A DNA stretch of 64,000 nt. It comes from Planctomyces sp. SH-PL62 (GTDB lineage: Bacteria; Planctomycetota; Planctomycetia; Planctomycetales; Planctomycetaceae). The notes beneath the pieces are model-generated. The model was not told the origin of the DNA and did not search any database. It saw only the letters and a program-made list of their open reading frames with translations. The stretch is from NCBI GenBank assembly GCA_945893045.1, contig CAMDEA010000022.1, forward strand, positions 1 through 64,000, read 5' to 3'. Below are positions 36,043-44,246 of the stretch, one piece after another (the first letter of the stretch is position 1; every line of letters begins with the position of its first letter). A program made the translations under genes and the position numbers.

Positions 36043-37158
36043 ATGAGTGATCTTCGACAAGCACGTACGGCCGATCAGACGAAACCGACAGCGGTCATGG
36101 TCCGCTGGTTGACGCTGGTGGCGTTTTGCGGTCTGTTCGCCAACTCGCACGTCGTGGCTCAGGAGAAACAAGACAAGGCCATTGAAGACAAAGCGATTCC
36201 GTCTCTGGCGGATGGCTGGCCGTTGAAGTTGACGTATTACAAGTCGACTGAGGGGAAGGAAGCTGCGGTTGTGCTGCTGATGCACATGAAAGGCGAAAGC
36301 CGGCTGGTGTGGTCAGCGCCGAGCCCAACGGCTCCGAAGGGTTTTGCCGAGCAACTGCACAGCAAGGGGTTCGCCGTCATCGCGGTGGATCTCCGCAAGC
36401 ACGGGCAGAGCAAGCCGGGCGCGGAGGCCGACGATCCCAAGACGGTCACACCGGCCGACAAAGACAAAGCCAAGAAGGCCGCTGGCGGAAGCGATCTCAA
36501 AGCCGCCGACTATCAACTGATGGTTCGCGACATGGACAGCATCAAGAAATTCATTTTCGATGAGCATCAGAAGGGCAACCTCAACATGCGGAAGATGGCG
36601 ATCGTCGCTCCGGGGATGAGCGCGGCGATCGGGGTGACGTTTGCGGCGGCGGATTGGCAGAAGAAACCGTGGCCTGATGCTCCCACGCCCGCAGCGAGCA
36701 CCCCGCGCGGTCAAGATGTGCAGGCGATGGTCTTTCTGTCTCCGGAAACGACGCTGCCGGGAGTGCCGGCACACCTTGTGATCCCGCAGTTCAAAGCGAT
36801 CGGTGCTCCGATGGCCGCGTTGATCCTGGTCGGTAAGAACGATCCGCTGGATAAGGACCAAGCCAAGATGCTCTTCAAGCAACTCGGCGGTGATCCCGCG
36901 AAGACGGCCGCTCCCAAAAAGGTCGCTGAGCCGAAGAAGACCAGCAAAGAGAAAGAGAAGGAAAAAGAGAAGGAGGCCGAGAAGGAAAACAAAGAACGGC
37001 TCTTCTACATTGACCTTCCGGCCAAACTGCGCGGCACGGAATTGCTCGGCAAGAAGTTGGGCATCGAAGAGGCGATCATCGGATTCCTGCACGACCACGT
37101 ACAGATGCTCAAAGGCCCGGATTACGACTGGCGGAATCGCCAGAACAAACTGGAATAA
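36043..37158 (+). CDS. Exported alpha/beta-hydrolase-fold protein with a Lys/Glu insert, 371 aa
   Basis: A signal peptide or anchor lies at about residues 20-42 (VRWLTLVAFCGLFANSHVVA). The hydrolase fold is suggested by VVLLMHMKGESRLVW, GFAVIAVDLRKHGQSKPG, and the strand-helix IVAPGMSAAIGV, where the nucleophile elbow would be; it reads G-M-S-A-A instead of G-x-S-x-G, so catalytic activity is doubtful. From about 290 to 325 there is a highly charged Lys/Glu insert (KEKEKEKEAEKENK). The last part, LGKKLGIEEAIIGFLHDHV, is a helix typical of the fold. ATG at 36043 has AAGG upstream. Substrate unknown. Confidence 0.75.
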   Translation: MSDLRQARTADQTKPTAVMVRWLTLVAFCGLFANSHVVAQEKQDKAIEDKAIPSLADGWPLKLTYYKSTEGKEAAVVLLMHMKGESRLVWSAPSPTAPKGFAEQLHSKGFAVIAVDLRKHGQSKPGAEADDPKTVTPADKDKAKKAAGGSDLKAADYQLMVRDMDSIKKFIFDEHQKGNLNMRKMAIVAPGMSAAIGVTFAAADWQKKPWPDAPTPAASTPRGQDVQAMVFLSPETTLPGVPAHLVIPQFKAIGAPMAALILVGKNDPLDKDQAKMLFKQLGGDPAKTAAPKKVAEPKKTSKEKEKEKEKEAEKENKERLFYIDLPAKLRGTELLGKKLGIEEAIIGFLHDHVQMLKGPDYDWRNRQNKLE

Positions 37159-37190
37159 CCGCATAGTCCGCTCGTGGTGATGAGCGAGAT

Positions 37191-37266
37191 GTTTAACCGC
37201 AACGCCATCGGCGTGCGCGGGTGTCGGTTGGCCATCGCGCCCACGCCGATGGCGTTGGGGTTAAAC
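37191..37266. repeat. Inverted repeat with GTTTAACC ends
   Basis: The left arm GTTTAACCGCAACGCCATCG at 37191 is mirrored by CGATGGCGTTGGGGTTAAAC ending at 37266, 24 of 26 bases matched, around a 24-bp GC-rich loop. Confidence 0.85.
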
Positions 37267-37296
37267 AACTCAACTGGCCATGTGAGTGGTCTAGTT

Positions 37297-37532
37297 ACTC
37301 AAACTGAGCGGTTTTTGAGTCCCGCTAGGGACGTATCGAGAATAGCCCAGCACGTCAGGGGTTCGTGGCGACAATCCTCACAAAGTCCCGTCAGGGACGA
37401 CAGAAAGCGAATCAGTTCTGTCGTCCCTGACGGGACTCAAGAGGCACGTTGAACGGTCATCCCAGCACTGACGTGCTGGGCTATTTTCGAGTGTCCCTAA
37501 CGGGACAAAAACAAAACCGCTCAGTTTGAGTA
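37297..37532. repeat. Large composite palindrome, about 236 bp
   Basis: Three nested inverted pairs: outer ACTCAAACTGAGCGGTTTT (37297) with AAAACCGCTCAGTTTGAGT (ending about 37532); next TAGCCCAGCACGTCAG (near 37343) with CTGACGTGCTGGGCTA (near 37468); and an inner hairpin GTCCCGTCAGGGACGACAGA with TCTGTCGTCCCTGACGGGAC. GTCCCG-N-AGGGAC motifs occur next to each arm. It abuts the stop of the ArgE-like gene at 37534. Confidence 0.9.
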
Positions 37533-37533
37533 G

Positions 37534-38706
37534 TCAGCGTGCTTTCGAGCAGAACGCAAAGTACACGTCGCTCGCCTGACGGAGTTGGCCGAGGTCGATC
37601 CATTCGTTGACGGTGTGAGCTTGCGCGATGTCGCCGGGGCCGAATACGACGGAAGGGACTCCAGCAGAAGCGATGCGGCTGGCGTGAGTCCCATACGGAA
37701 CGCCGACCTTCTGATGCGGTCCGGCGATCTTCGTGATGCAATCCAACAATCGGTCGCCGAGCGGGCCGTTGTGCTCGTCGGACAATGAGACTCCGACCAG
37801 CCACGGTTTGACATGCTCGACTTCAAAGTCCAGCCGTGACGCGAAATGTTCGCGCACTTGTTTGATGGCGTCCCAACCATCTTCGCCGGGGATCACGCGG
37901 CGGTCGATTTCAATCTCGCAACTGTCCGGCACGGTATTCACGCTGATGCCGCCGGTGATGCGGCCGACGCTCAAGGTGGCCGGGCCGCAGAGCGGGTGCG
38001 AGGGGATCATCGTCGTCAGCTTGGTGGCGAACTCTTCGAGAGCGGTGAGGACACGACCCATCTTGTAGATCGCGTTGACCCCTTCGTGCGGTGCGGAGCT
38101 GTGACAGGCTCGGCCCGTTGTCCGAATTTTCCAGCGTGTCGCTCCGCGATGTGCGACGACGACGTCCAGTTGCGTCGGCTCGGCGACGATCGCAATGTCC
38201 GGTTGCCGCTCGATGATCGAGCCGGCACGACTTGGATCGGTCCACAACGTCGTGAGATCATTCACGCCCAGCGAGGTCGATTCCTCGTCGCAGGTGCAAG
38301 ACATGATGACGTTGGCCGCGCCAGCCGGTTTTTCACGCACCAAACGAGCGAACGCCGACAACATCGCGGCCATGCCCCCTTTGACATCGCAACTGCCTCG
38401 GCCGAAGAGCTTGCCGTCGCGAATGACTGGGTTGAACGGATCGGCGAAGCCATCGGTCGGGACGGTGTCTTGATGAGCATCCAGCATGACGGTCGTCTTC
38501 GCGTTGGGCGAATCGAACCGCGCGATCACGTTCGCTCGACCGGGAGCGACTTCGATTCGTTGATAGCGCACGCCCATTTTTTGAAACGCTCCTTCGAGGT
38601 AATCGCTGACGCGCTTCTCGAAGAACTCCGGGCCGGTTAGATCGCGGCCCATCGGGTTCACGCTGGGGATCGCCACCAAGTCTTTGAGCAGATCGACGGG
38701 GTCCAT
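37534..38706 (-). CDS. ArgE/DapE-family M20 deacylase, 390 aa
   Basis: A di-zinc amidohydrolase of the acetylornithine deacetylase/succinyl-diaminopimelate desuccinylase family. Metal and catalytic residues: His and Asp in MLDAHQDTVPTD, Asp in GRGSCDVKGGMAAM, Glu-Glu in CTCDEESTS, a later Asp/Glu in IAIVAEPTQ, and His in YGTHASRIASAG near the C-terminus. The dimerisation lid is about 180-300 (HRGATRWKIRTTGRACHSS). AAGGAG precedes the ATG at 38706. No arginine or lysine pathway gene is adjacent, so the substrate is open. Confidence 0.9.
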   Translation of the reverse strand: MDPVDLLKDLVAIPSVNPMGRDLTGPEFFEKRVSDYLEGAFQKMGVRYQRIEVAPGRANVIARFDSPNAKTTVMLDAHQDTVPTDGFADPFNPVIRDGKLFGRGSCDVKGGMAAMLSAFARLVREKPAGAANVIMSCTCDEESTSLGVNDLTTLWTDPSRAGSIIERQPDIAIVAEPTQLDVVVAHRGATRWKIRTTGRACHSSAPHEGVNAIYKMGRVLTALEEFATKLTTMIPSHPLCGPATLSVGRITGGISVNTVPDSCEIEIDRRVIPGEDGWDAIKQVREHFASRLDFEVEHVKPWLVGVSLSDEHNGPLGDRLLDCITKIAGPHQKVGVPYGTHASRIASAGVPSVVFGPGDIAQAHTVNEWIDLGQLRQASDVYFAFCSKAR

Positions 38707-38729
38707 TGCAGAAGTCTCCTTTTAGGTCA

Positions 38730-38798
38730 TCAGCCGATACGCGCTAGCGTCCGGTTAATGAGTTCGTCGAGAACCGGACGCTAGCGCGTTCCGGCTGA
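38730..38798. repeat. Inverted repeat with GCGCTAGCGTCCGGTT arms
   Basis: Arms 38730-38756 and 38772-38798 match at 25 of 27 positions around a 15-bp loop. It lies upstream of the ArgE-like gene and next to a second, perfect palindrome. Confidence 0.88.
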
Positions 38799-38822
38799 TT
38801 TACGGTGCGTGCCAAAAGTCAG

Positions 38823-38900
38823 TGAGCGGCACGGCGCTAGCCGCCGGTGAAATATCGCGATGTCCTTCGCTGTCACCGGCGGCTAGCGCCGTGCCGCTCA
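38823..38900. repeat. Perfect 28-bp inverted repeat
   Basis: TGAGCGGCACGGCGCTAGCC at 38823 begins an arm of 28 bases (to 38850) that is exactly mirrored at 38873-38900, around a 22-bp loop. It ends 10 bp before the stop of the sigma-54 activator gene (38911). Confidence 0.92.
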
Positions 38901-38910
38901 AAGATCTGAT

Positions 38911-40878
38911 TCAACTACTCATGATTTCATTTCGGCCTTCTTGCATGCCGAGCTGTTCCATCTTGCGATACAGGTTCGTGCGGTGCAGGCCGAGCAGTCG
39001 GGCGGCTTCCGACATGTTGCCCTTCACGCGCTTGACCGCGCGGCGGATGTATTCTTGCTGGAACTTATTGGTCGCGTCAGCGAGTCCGAAGTCCGAAGCC
39101 GTGTCGAGGAACGTGTCCTTTTCCGGCGTCAGGATGAACGCGATGTCCTCCGCTTGGACGGCCGGGCCGGGAGCGAGGAACGCAACTCGTTCCATCAAAT
39201 TGCGAAGCTCGCGGACGTTGCCGGGCCAGCCATGCGCTTGCAGCCGTTTCTTCGCTTCGGAGGCGAGACTGAGCGCCGGCCGCTTCGCCTGTTGGCTGAA
39301 TTTGTCGAGGAAGAACTCCGCCAGCGGAATCACGTCGTCCGAGCGATCGCGCAAGGGCGGCAGATCCATCGTCACGACGCTGAGCCGGTAAAACAGATCT
39401 TCGCGGAAGCGTTTCTCACGCACGAGCTGCGCCAACTTCGCATTCGTCGCCGCGATGACGCGCACGTTGATCGGGATCGTTTGCGAGCCGCCGACGCGCG
39501 TGATGATTTTCTGTTCGAGCACGCGGAGCAACTTCGCCTGGCCGCCGGGACTCATGTCACCGATCTCATCGAGGAAGATCGTGCCCCCGTCGGCGAGCTC
39601 AAACTTCCCTTGCCGAGCGGTATGCGCGTCGGTGAAGGCCCCCTTCTCGTGGCCGAAAAGCTCGCTTTCCAAGAGCGTCTCGGTCAGCGCCGCGCAGTTG
39701 ACCGCGATGAACGGCTGCTTGGCTCGCGAGCCGTGATAGTGCAACGCCTGAGCGAAGACCTCTTTGCCGGTGCCGCTCTCGCCGAGAATCAAGACCGGCA
39801 AGTCGGTCTGAGCCAATCGCTGCACGGTCCCTCGCAACTGTTCGATCGCGCCGCTGACGCCGACGATCTGAGCCTGTGACGCCGCTTGTTCGGTCATCTG
39901 CTGGTGACTGCGCAACAAGTTCTCACGCTCGCGCGTGCTGGCCAGCGCGACGGCGGCCTGAATGCCCAACTGCGTCAGTGATTCCTCGTCATCGGCATCA
40001 AACAGGCCGTTGTTCTTGTTGATCCCCTCGAAGCAGCCGATCCGCTTGCCGTCGGCATCGAGCAACGGGACGGCCAGTAACGTCCGCGTGCGATACCCCG
40101 TCGCCTTATCGACGGACTTTCCGAATCGGCTGTCGGCGTAGGCGTCATCAACGCGAATCGAGTCGCCCGTGTGAATGACTTGCCCGACAATGCCGACGTT
40201 GTCTGGAATTCGCAGCGAGCCTCCGGGGATTCCCAGCGCCGGACAGGCCACGACCTCATGCCGTTCGCGATCCCAGATGAAGATGCTGGCCCGATCGCAG
40301 TCAAGCAACTTCGTCGCGGCCTGTGCGATGGATTCCAACAGCGTCGATGTGTCGGGAGCACCGGCGAACGTCGCGGCGACCGCGAGCGTGTTCCGCAGTT
40401 TGTCCGCGCGACGGACGTGCTGCGACATCCGCTCGTTGAGCGATAAGCCATAGCCGAGCACTCGTCCAATGCTGGTAATGACGGGCAACTCCTCGGCAGT
40501 CAGCCGTCGTCCCGCGAGCACGAGAATCCGAGGCAGGCCATCCGATGAACTCAGCAGCGGCAATCCAATCACCGACCAGCCGTCTAACTCCGAAGCGGCC
40601 GACAGACAGCCGCTGGCTTCGTGTTCGAGGACTTCATCGAAGAATCGCAACGGTGGCTGTGGCCAAGTGTGCCGGCCATGCTCCGCGATCAGTTCCCACT
40701 GCGGCGTCCGCTTCCACACGCCGACCCATTGCGCGGGAAACTCGGTCACGAGTTCCGGCAGCCCCGCCTGCAAAAATGCGCTGGCCGAGTCCGCCTTCAA
40801 CGCCGCCTGCATCAACCGGTCGCAGAGCTGCACCGCCGTGCCCGCCCCGCTCGCCTGTTTTGGTCGCCGTACTAGCAT
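38911..40878 (-). CDS. Sigma-54-dependent transcriptional activator (GAF-AAA+-Fis), 655 aa
   Basis: An NtrC-family bacterial enhancer-binding protein. About residues 1-165 are a poorly conserved input region, 175-330 a GAF domain (DTSTLLESIAQAATKLLDCD, GIVGQVIHTGDSIRVDDAY, LLAVPLLDADGKRIG), about 345-570 the AAA+ domain with Walker A ILGESGTGKEVF, sigma-54-contact loop GAFTDA and Walker B GGTIFLDEIGDM, and about 605-645 a Fis-type HTH (MSEAARLLGLHRTNLYRKM). There is no receiver domain, so control is likely by a small ligand or by the GAF input. ATG at 40878 is used; a TTG eight codons upstream is possible. Confidence 0.93.
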   Translation of the reverse strand: MLVRRPKQASGAGTAVQLCDRLMQAALKADSASAFLQAGLPELVTEFPAQWVGVWKRTPQWELIAEHGRHTWPQPPLRFFDEVLEHEASGCLSAASELDGWSVIGLPLLSSSDGLPRILVLAGRRLTAEELPVITSIGRVLGYGLSLNERMSQHVRRADKLRNTLAVAATFAGAPDTSTLLESIAQAATKLLDCDRASIFIWDRERHEVVACPALGIPGGSLRIPDNVGIVGQVIHTGDSIRVDDAYADSRFGKSVDKATGYRTRTLLAVPLLDADGKRIGCFEGINKNNGLFDADDEESLTQLGIQAAVALASTRERENLLRSHQQMTEQAASQAQIVGVSGAIEQLRGTVQRLAQTDLPVLILGESGTGKEVFAQALHYHGSRAKQPFIAVNCAALTETLLESELFGHEKGAFTDAHTARQGKFELADGGTIFLDEIGDMSPGGQAKLLRVLEQKIITRVGGSQTIPINVRVIAATNAKLAQLVREKRFREDLFYRLSVVTMDLPPLRDRSDDVIPLAEFFLDKFSQQAKRPALSLASEAKKRLQAHGWPGNVRELRNLMERVAFLAPGPAVQAEDIAFILTPEKDTFLDTASDFGLADATNKFQQEYIRRAVKRVKGNMSEAARLLGLHRTNLYRKMEQLGMQEGRNEIMSS

Positions 40879-40911
40879 CGCGAGACGTTGTTCGAGACAC
40901 AACGCAGACGC

Positions 40912-40986
40912 GCTCGTAGTGACCCGATTTATCGAGTCGTCGAATCGCGTTGCCGCAACGACCGCATGAATGCGGTCACTACGAGC
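40912..40986. repeat. Nested palindromic element, GTAGTGACC family, copy 4
   Basis: Opens GCTCGTAGTGACCCGATTT and ends TGCGGTCACTACGAGC, with an internal GACCGCATGAATGCGGTC palindrome. Its right end supplies the TAG stop of the neighbouring hydrolase (40981-40979). Confidence 0.88.
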
Positions 40987-41839
40987 GCAACGATTCCACG
41001 AAGCTGTTGACCAATCGCAAGCAGGTCTCGGTGTGCTGCCAGTGGATTTGATGTCCGACGTTCGGCAGTCGAATGCGCGAACAGTCGGACATCAACCGTT
41101 CGGCCGTGGCTGCGTCGTCGTCGGTCAACATGCCGCCGACCGACAAGTCGGATTGCAACAGCAATGCCGGGCAAGTGATTTGCTTCAGTGCAGCCGTCCA
41201 ATCGAAACCTTCCAACCAGCGGCCCGCAATGATGGGCGAGAGCACTTCTCGATCGAGCGGCTTGAGACATCTCGCCGTGAATCGCAGCGCGGCCATGTCG
41301 CGCGTGTCACCCAACCGAACCGAGCCGGCTTTGCCCGGAGTCGTCAGCGGAATCTCTGCCAGTTGCCGCGCGAGTGTGCCAACGGGCAACGTCGATTCCG
41401 CGAACGGCTGCACTCCGGCGAAGTAACTCAGCAGCGCGGACTGACTGATCCGCGGCCCCATCGTGTCGAACGGCGGGTCTTCCATGACGACGCCTTGAAC
41501 TTGTTGCGTCAGTTCGGCCGCGACACCGGCCGCGACCATTGCTCCCAGCGAGTGACCGTACAAGACCACCGGGCCTTGGACTTGCTCCTGCACGAAGGCG
41601 ACGGCATCTCGCACATAATCACGCACCAGATATCCGGACTTCGACCGAGACGAGCCGCCGTGTCCGCGATGATCCAATGCGTGGAGATGCCAACGAGAAC
41701 TCAGCGCCGGGATCATGGGCACAAAACATTGCCAACGTCGCAGCACTCCATGAATGAAGACGAGCGCCGGCCCGTTGCGCGGCCCGGTCGCGAAGTTCAG
41801 ACTCAAGCGATCGTGATGAAATAGCTGTTCGTTGAGCAT
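40979..41839 (-). CDS. Alpha/beta hydrolase, 286 aa
   Basis: A soluble serine hydrolase. The oxyanion strand is ALVFIHGVLRRW, the nucleophile elbow VVLYGHSLGAMVA carries the catalytic Ser, and the His is probably in LPNVGHQIHW near the C-terminus. Cap-domain helices lie about 125-220. Substrate unknown; esterase or haloalkane-dehalogenase-like relatives exist. ATG at 41839 is preferred because GGGGAC lies upstream; ATG at 41878 would add 13 residues. It is divergent from purU. The final TCG-TAG of the gene is part of the repeat at 40912-40986. Confidence 0.87.
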   Translation of the reverse strand: MLNEQLFHHDRLSLNFATGPRNGPALVFIHGVLRRWQCFVPMIPALSSRWHLHALDHRGHGGSSRSKSGYLVRDYVRDAVAFVQEQVQGPVVLYGHSLGAMVAAGVAAELTQQVQGVVMEDPPFDTMGPRISQSALLSYFAGVQPFAESTLPVGTLARQLAEIPLTTPGKAGSVRLGDTRDMAALRFTARCLKPLDREVLSPIIAGRWLEGFDWTAALKQITCPALLLQSDLSVGGMLTDDDAATAERLMSDCSRIRLPNVGHQIHWQHTETCLRLVNSFVESLRS

Positions 41840-41913
41840 GGTGTCCCCAAGGTTGGCAAACGAGTCCTCGGCAATCATCCTTCCGCATCAGTACTCCAAC
41901 AGGATTCTAATCC

Positions 41914-42786
41914 ATGCACGTCACCATCACCGCCGTTGGCCCCGACAATCGCGGTCTCGCCGATCCGATCATTCACTACCTCGCGTCGGCCGGGGCGAAC
42001 ATCCACGAAATTCAGATGTATGACCACGACACCGAAAAGCTCTTCGCGATGTTTACGCGCGTGGACTGGCCCGCCGACCAAGAGCCGATCGCGACGCTGC
42101 GGACTCGCATGAACCAAATTGGCGAGATGAAAGGCTTGTCGATCCGCACCTGGTCGCGCGACGAACAGGCTCGGCCACCGAGACTGGCAATCTGCGCGAC
42201 GTATCGGCCGGAACCGGCGCTCGCGGTGCTGCGCTCCATTCGCGACGGCCGGCTGAAGGCGACCCCGGCCGTGATGCTCGGCAACCGCCCCGCCTGCCGC
42301 GGCGTCGCCGAACAATTCGGCATCGACTGGCACGACGTCGGCGACGTAAAGGGGAATCCCGATAACGCCCGCATGGTCGAACTCTTCGACCAATACGACG
42401 TCGATTACATCCTGCTGGCGCGCTACATGCGCATCCTTCCGCCGAGCACTTGCTGGCGCTTCGCCGGCGGCCGAATCATCAACTTGCATCACGGCCTGCT
42501 ACCGCCGTTCCCCGGCTTCCATCCGTATGAGGATGCCTACGCGCGCAATATGCTGACGTTCGGAGCCACGATCCACTTCATCGTTCCGGAACTCGACGCT
42601 GGCAACCAAATCATTCATCAAAGCACCTTCACCGTCACGCCGGGGACAGCGTTGGAAACGATCAAGCGCCAAGGCGAAGGAGACCACGAACCCTCCTGCC
42701 TCGTCGAAGGCGTCCGCCGCGTCGTGGACCGCGAAGTCGAGTTGCACTTCCACCGCGTTATTCGTCGAGAGCCGGGCAAGGCGTGA
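41914..42786 (+). CDS. purU: Formyltetrahydrofolate deformylase (PurU-like), 290 aa
   Basis: Hydrolyses 10-formyltetrahydrofolate to formate and tetrahydrofolate, feeding formate-dependent purine synthesis. Residues 1-80 are an ACT-type regulatory domain (TITAVGPDNRGLADPIIHYL), and 90-285 the formyltransferase-like catalytic domain. The catalytic His is in INLHHGLLPPFPG and the Asp in ELDAGNQIIHQ; YILLARYMRILPP matches the conserved strand before the Asn/His region. The segment after the His (PPFPGFHPYEDAYARN) differs from the usual P-A-F-x-G-A-x-P-Y pattern, so a related formyl hydrolase is possible. Confidence 0.87.
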   Translation: MHVTITAVGPDNRGLADPIIHYLASAGANIHEIQMYDHDTEKLFAMFTRVDWPADQEPIATLRTRMNQIGEMKGLSIRTWSRDEQARPPRLAICATYRPEPALAVLRSIRDGRLKATPAVMLGNRPACRGVAEQFGIDWHDVGDVKGNPDNARMVELFDQYDVDYILLARYMRILPPSTCWRFAGGRIINLHHGLLPPFPGFHPYEDAYARNMLTFGATIHFIVPELDAGNQIIHQSTFTVTPGTALETIKRQGEGDHEPSCLVEGVRRVVDREVELHFHRVIRREPGKA

Positions 42787-42855
42787 AAATAAAGGACACT
42801 GTTTCAGCCGCCACGGGCCTGCCATTCTCAATTTAGGCCGTCGAAAGGTTGTTAG

Positions 42856-43287
42856 ATGAAGCTTAAGAAAGTTGCATACGCTGATCTGAATGCGCGACAG
42901 AAAGAGAACTTCAATTTTCAGAAGGTCTCGGCAGTGCTCGCGGAATATGGGTTCATAACTTTTCGTCTGTCGGACGACTGGCAGGGAGCTGACTTCATTG
43001 CGCTTCACATCTCCGGCAAAGTTCTCCGCGTTCAACTCAAAAGCCGCCTCGCGTTCTACCGAAAATACGAGGGCAAAGAACTTTATGTTGCTTTTGCCGA
43101 CGGCGAGACTTGGTATCTCTACCCGCATGACGAGCTACTTCCGAAAGTTCTAGCAGCTACCACGATCGGCGCAACCCGGTCATGGCAACAGCATGGCGGC
43201 TATTCATTCAAAGGACTTCCAAAGGATCTCCGCGATCTTCTCTTCCCCTACCGTCTCACTGGAGACACAAAGCCGATGTCTGAATAA
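42856..43287 (+). CDS. Possible PD-(D/E)XK nuclease-fold protein, 143 aa
   Basis: Not assigned to a family. The core DWQGADFIAL followed by VLRVQLKSR places Asp46, Gln60 and Lys62 in the spacing of the PD-(D/E)XK catalytic set, with Gln in place of the first Glu. The rest (GKELYVAFADGETWYLYPHD) is beta-rich, as in restriction-type folds. No signal peptide or membrane segment. GAAAGG precedes the ATG at 42856. It opens an accessory-looking stretch with a toxin-antitoxin pair and, further on, a type III restriction-modification system. A nuclease role is inferred from the motif only. Confidence 0.65.
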   Translation: MKLKKVAYADLNARQKENFNFQKVSAVLAEYGFITFRLSDDWQGADFIALHISGKVLRVQLKSRLAFYRKYEGKELYVAFADGETWYLYPHDELLPKVLAATTIGATRSWQQHGGYSFKGLPKDLRDLLFPYRLTGDTKPMSE

Positions 43288-43447
43288 CCCTGCACTGGGG
43301 CGTGCCGAGCGAAGATAATGGGGAGCAACTTTGGCAGGCGGCTCGGTTGGCCCAACGAGAATTAGAGTTGCAGACATTCGGCCAACGCGCGGACCAAATT
43401 CAAAAGTCTTTGAGATGAGCAGATCCCTCTCGGCTGGAGTTTCCATT

Positions 43448-43747
43448 ATGTCGAATGCTGAACTACTTGAGTCGCCCGTTTGGGATCAATTCCAAACGGT
43501 TGCGCGTCGGAAACGGCGCAATCCGCGGAAGCTGCTTCTGGATTACATGCGCGAGTACATGGAGATCTGCGAAGACGAACGGCTTGACCAAGAGATTCAA
43601 GCCGACGCTCGCCGTAGCGGGTATTCGGAAGAGGACGCCGTCGAGATTGTGAAACAGCTTCGGCGTGAAAAGGTTGCCCGTCCAACGACGGCGAAGAATG
43701 GCCGCAAGCTGCCGGTCTCGCGCAAGCGGACTACGAAGGCGACGTGA
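43448..43747 (+). CDS. Putative antitoxin of a PIN toxin pair, 99 aa
   Basis: A small, highly charged protein. The middle is helical (LLLDYMREYMEICEDERL, SGYSEEDAVEIVKQLRRE) and the tail is Lys/Arg-rich. It starts at ATG 43448, with GGAG upstream, and ends three bases before the PIN gene. Gene order, size and spacing fit an antitoxin that binds and blocks the toxin and represses the operon; no DNA-binding fold can be named with confidence. Confidence 0.65.
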   Translation: MSNAELLESPVWDQFQTVARRKRRNPRKLLLDYMREYMEICEDERLDQEIQADARRSGYSEEDAVEIVKQLRREKVARPTTAKNGRKLPVSRKRTTKAT

Positions 43748-43750
43748 ATT

Positions 43751-44200
43751 ATGCCGCGTCGCCAAGATCGTGTCCCGGTCGTCTTCGACACGAATGTGCT
43801 GGTGGCTCATTACCTGAGCCGTCGAGCCGACTCGGCCTGTTCTCGACTGATGCAGCTTTGGCGTCAGCGACGATTGCAAATGGTGCTCAGTGAACCACTC
43901 CAAGCCGAGTACTTGGAGGCGCTCGAACGTGTCCAAGTACAGAAGCCTCGCATTGAACGATTAAGGCAACGTTTGAGGCAGCGTGTCACGGTCAGTCTCG
44001 TCCGACTTGGCCGGACTCGCGCCGTGAGCCGTGATTCGGACGACGACTTCGTACTAGCGACAGCCGAGTCCGGCAAAGCGGAGCTTCTAGTAACCAACGA
44101 TCGCGATCTGCTCGAATTGCCCAAAGAGCAACAACGGTTGTTCCGGTTTCGCATCGTGACTCCGGGCGCAGCACTGGCTGAATTGTCCAGCCGGAAATAA
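43751..44200 (+). CDS. PIN-domain ribonuclease toxin, 149 aa
   Basis: A VapC-like PIN-domain protein (COG1569 type). The first catalytic Asp is in VVFDTNVLVAHYLSRR, Glu in LSEPLQAEYLEAL, and the later acidic cluster in SRDSDDDFVLATAESGKAEL and TNDRDLLEL. These residues bind Mg and cut RNA in the family. The upstream 99-aa gene is its likely antitoxin. The next gene starts 47 bp downstream and is unrelated. Confidence 0.88.
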   Translation: MPRRQDRVPVVFDTNVLVAHYLSRRADSACSRLMQLWRQRRLQMVLSEPLQAEYLEALERVQVQKPRIERLRQRLRQRVTVSLVRLGRTRAVSRDSDDDFVLATAESGKAELLVTNDRDLLELPKEQQRLFRFRIVTPGAALAELSSRK

Positions 44201-44246
44201 CGTGTCCTTCCTGCCCTCTATCAGCCTTCCATCAAAGGAGAGTCTC

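Larger units (their letters stand above)
37159..37533. other. Intergenic region made almost wholly of palindromic elements
   Basis: The gap between the hydrolase stop and the deacylase stop is filled by the two inverted repeats at 37191-37266 and 37297-37532. No gene is visible. Confidence 0.7.

Noticed and set aside
36043-37158. Translated Lys/Glu run as evidence of a frameshift
   Set aside because: The frame continues on both sides with hydrolase-fold sequence, so the charged insert is probably a real low-complexity segment.
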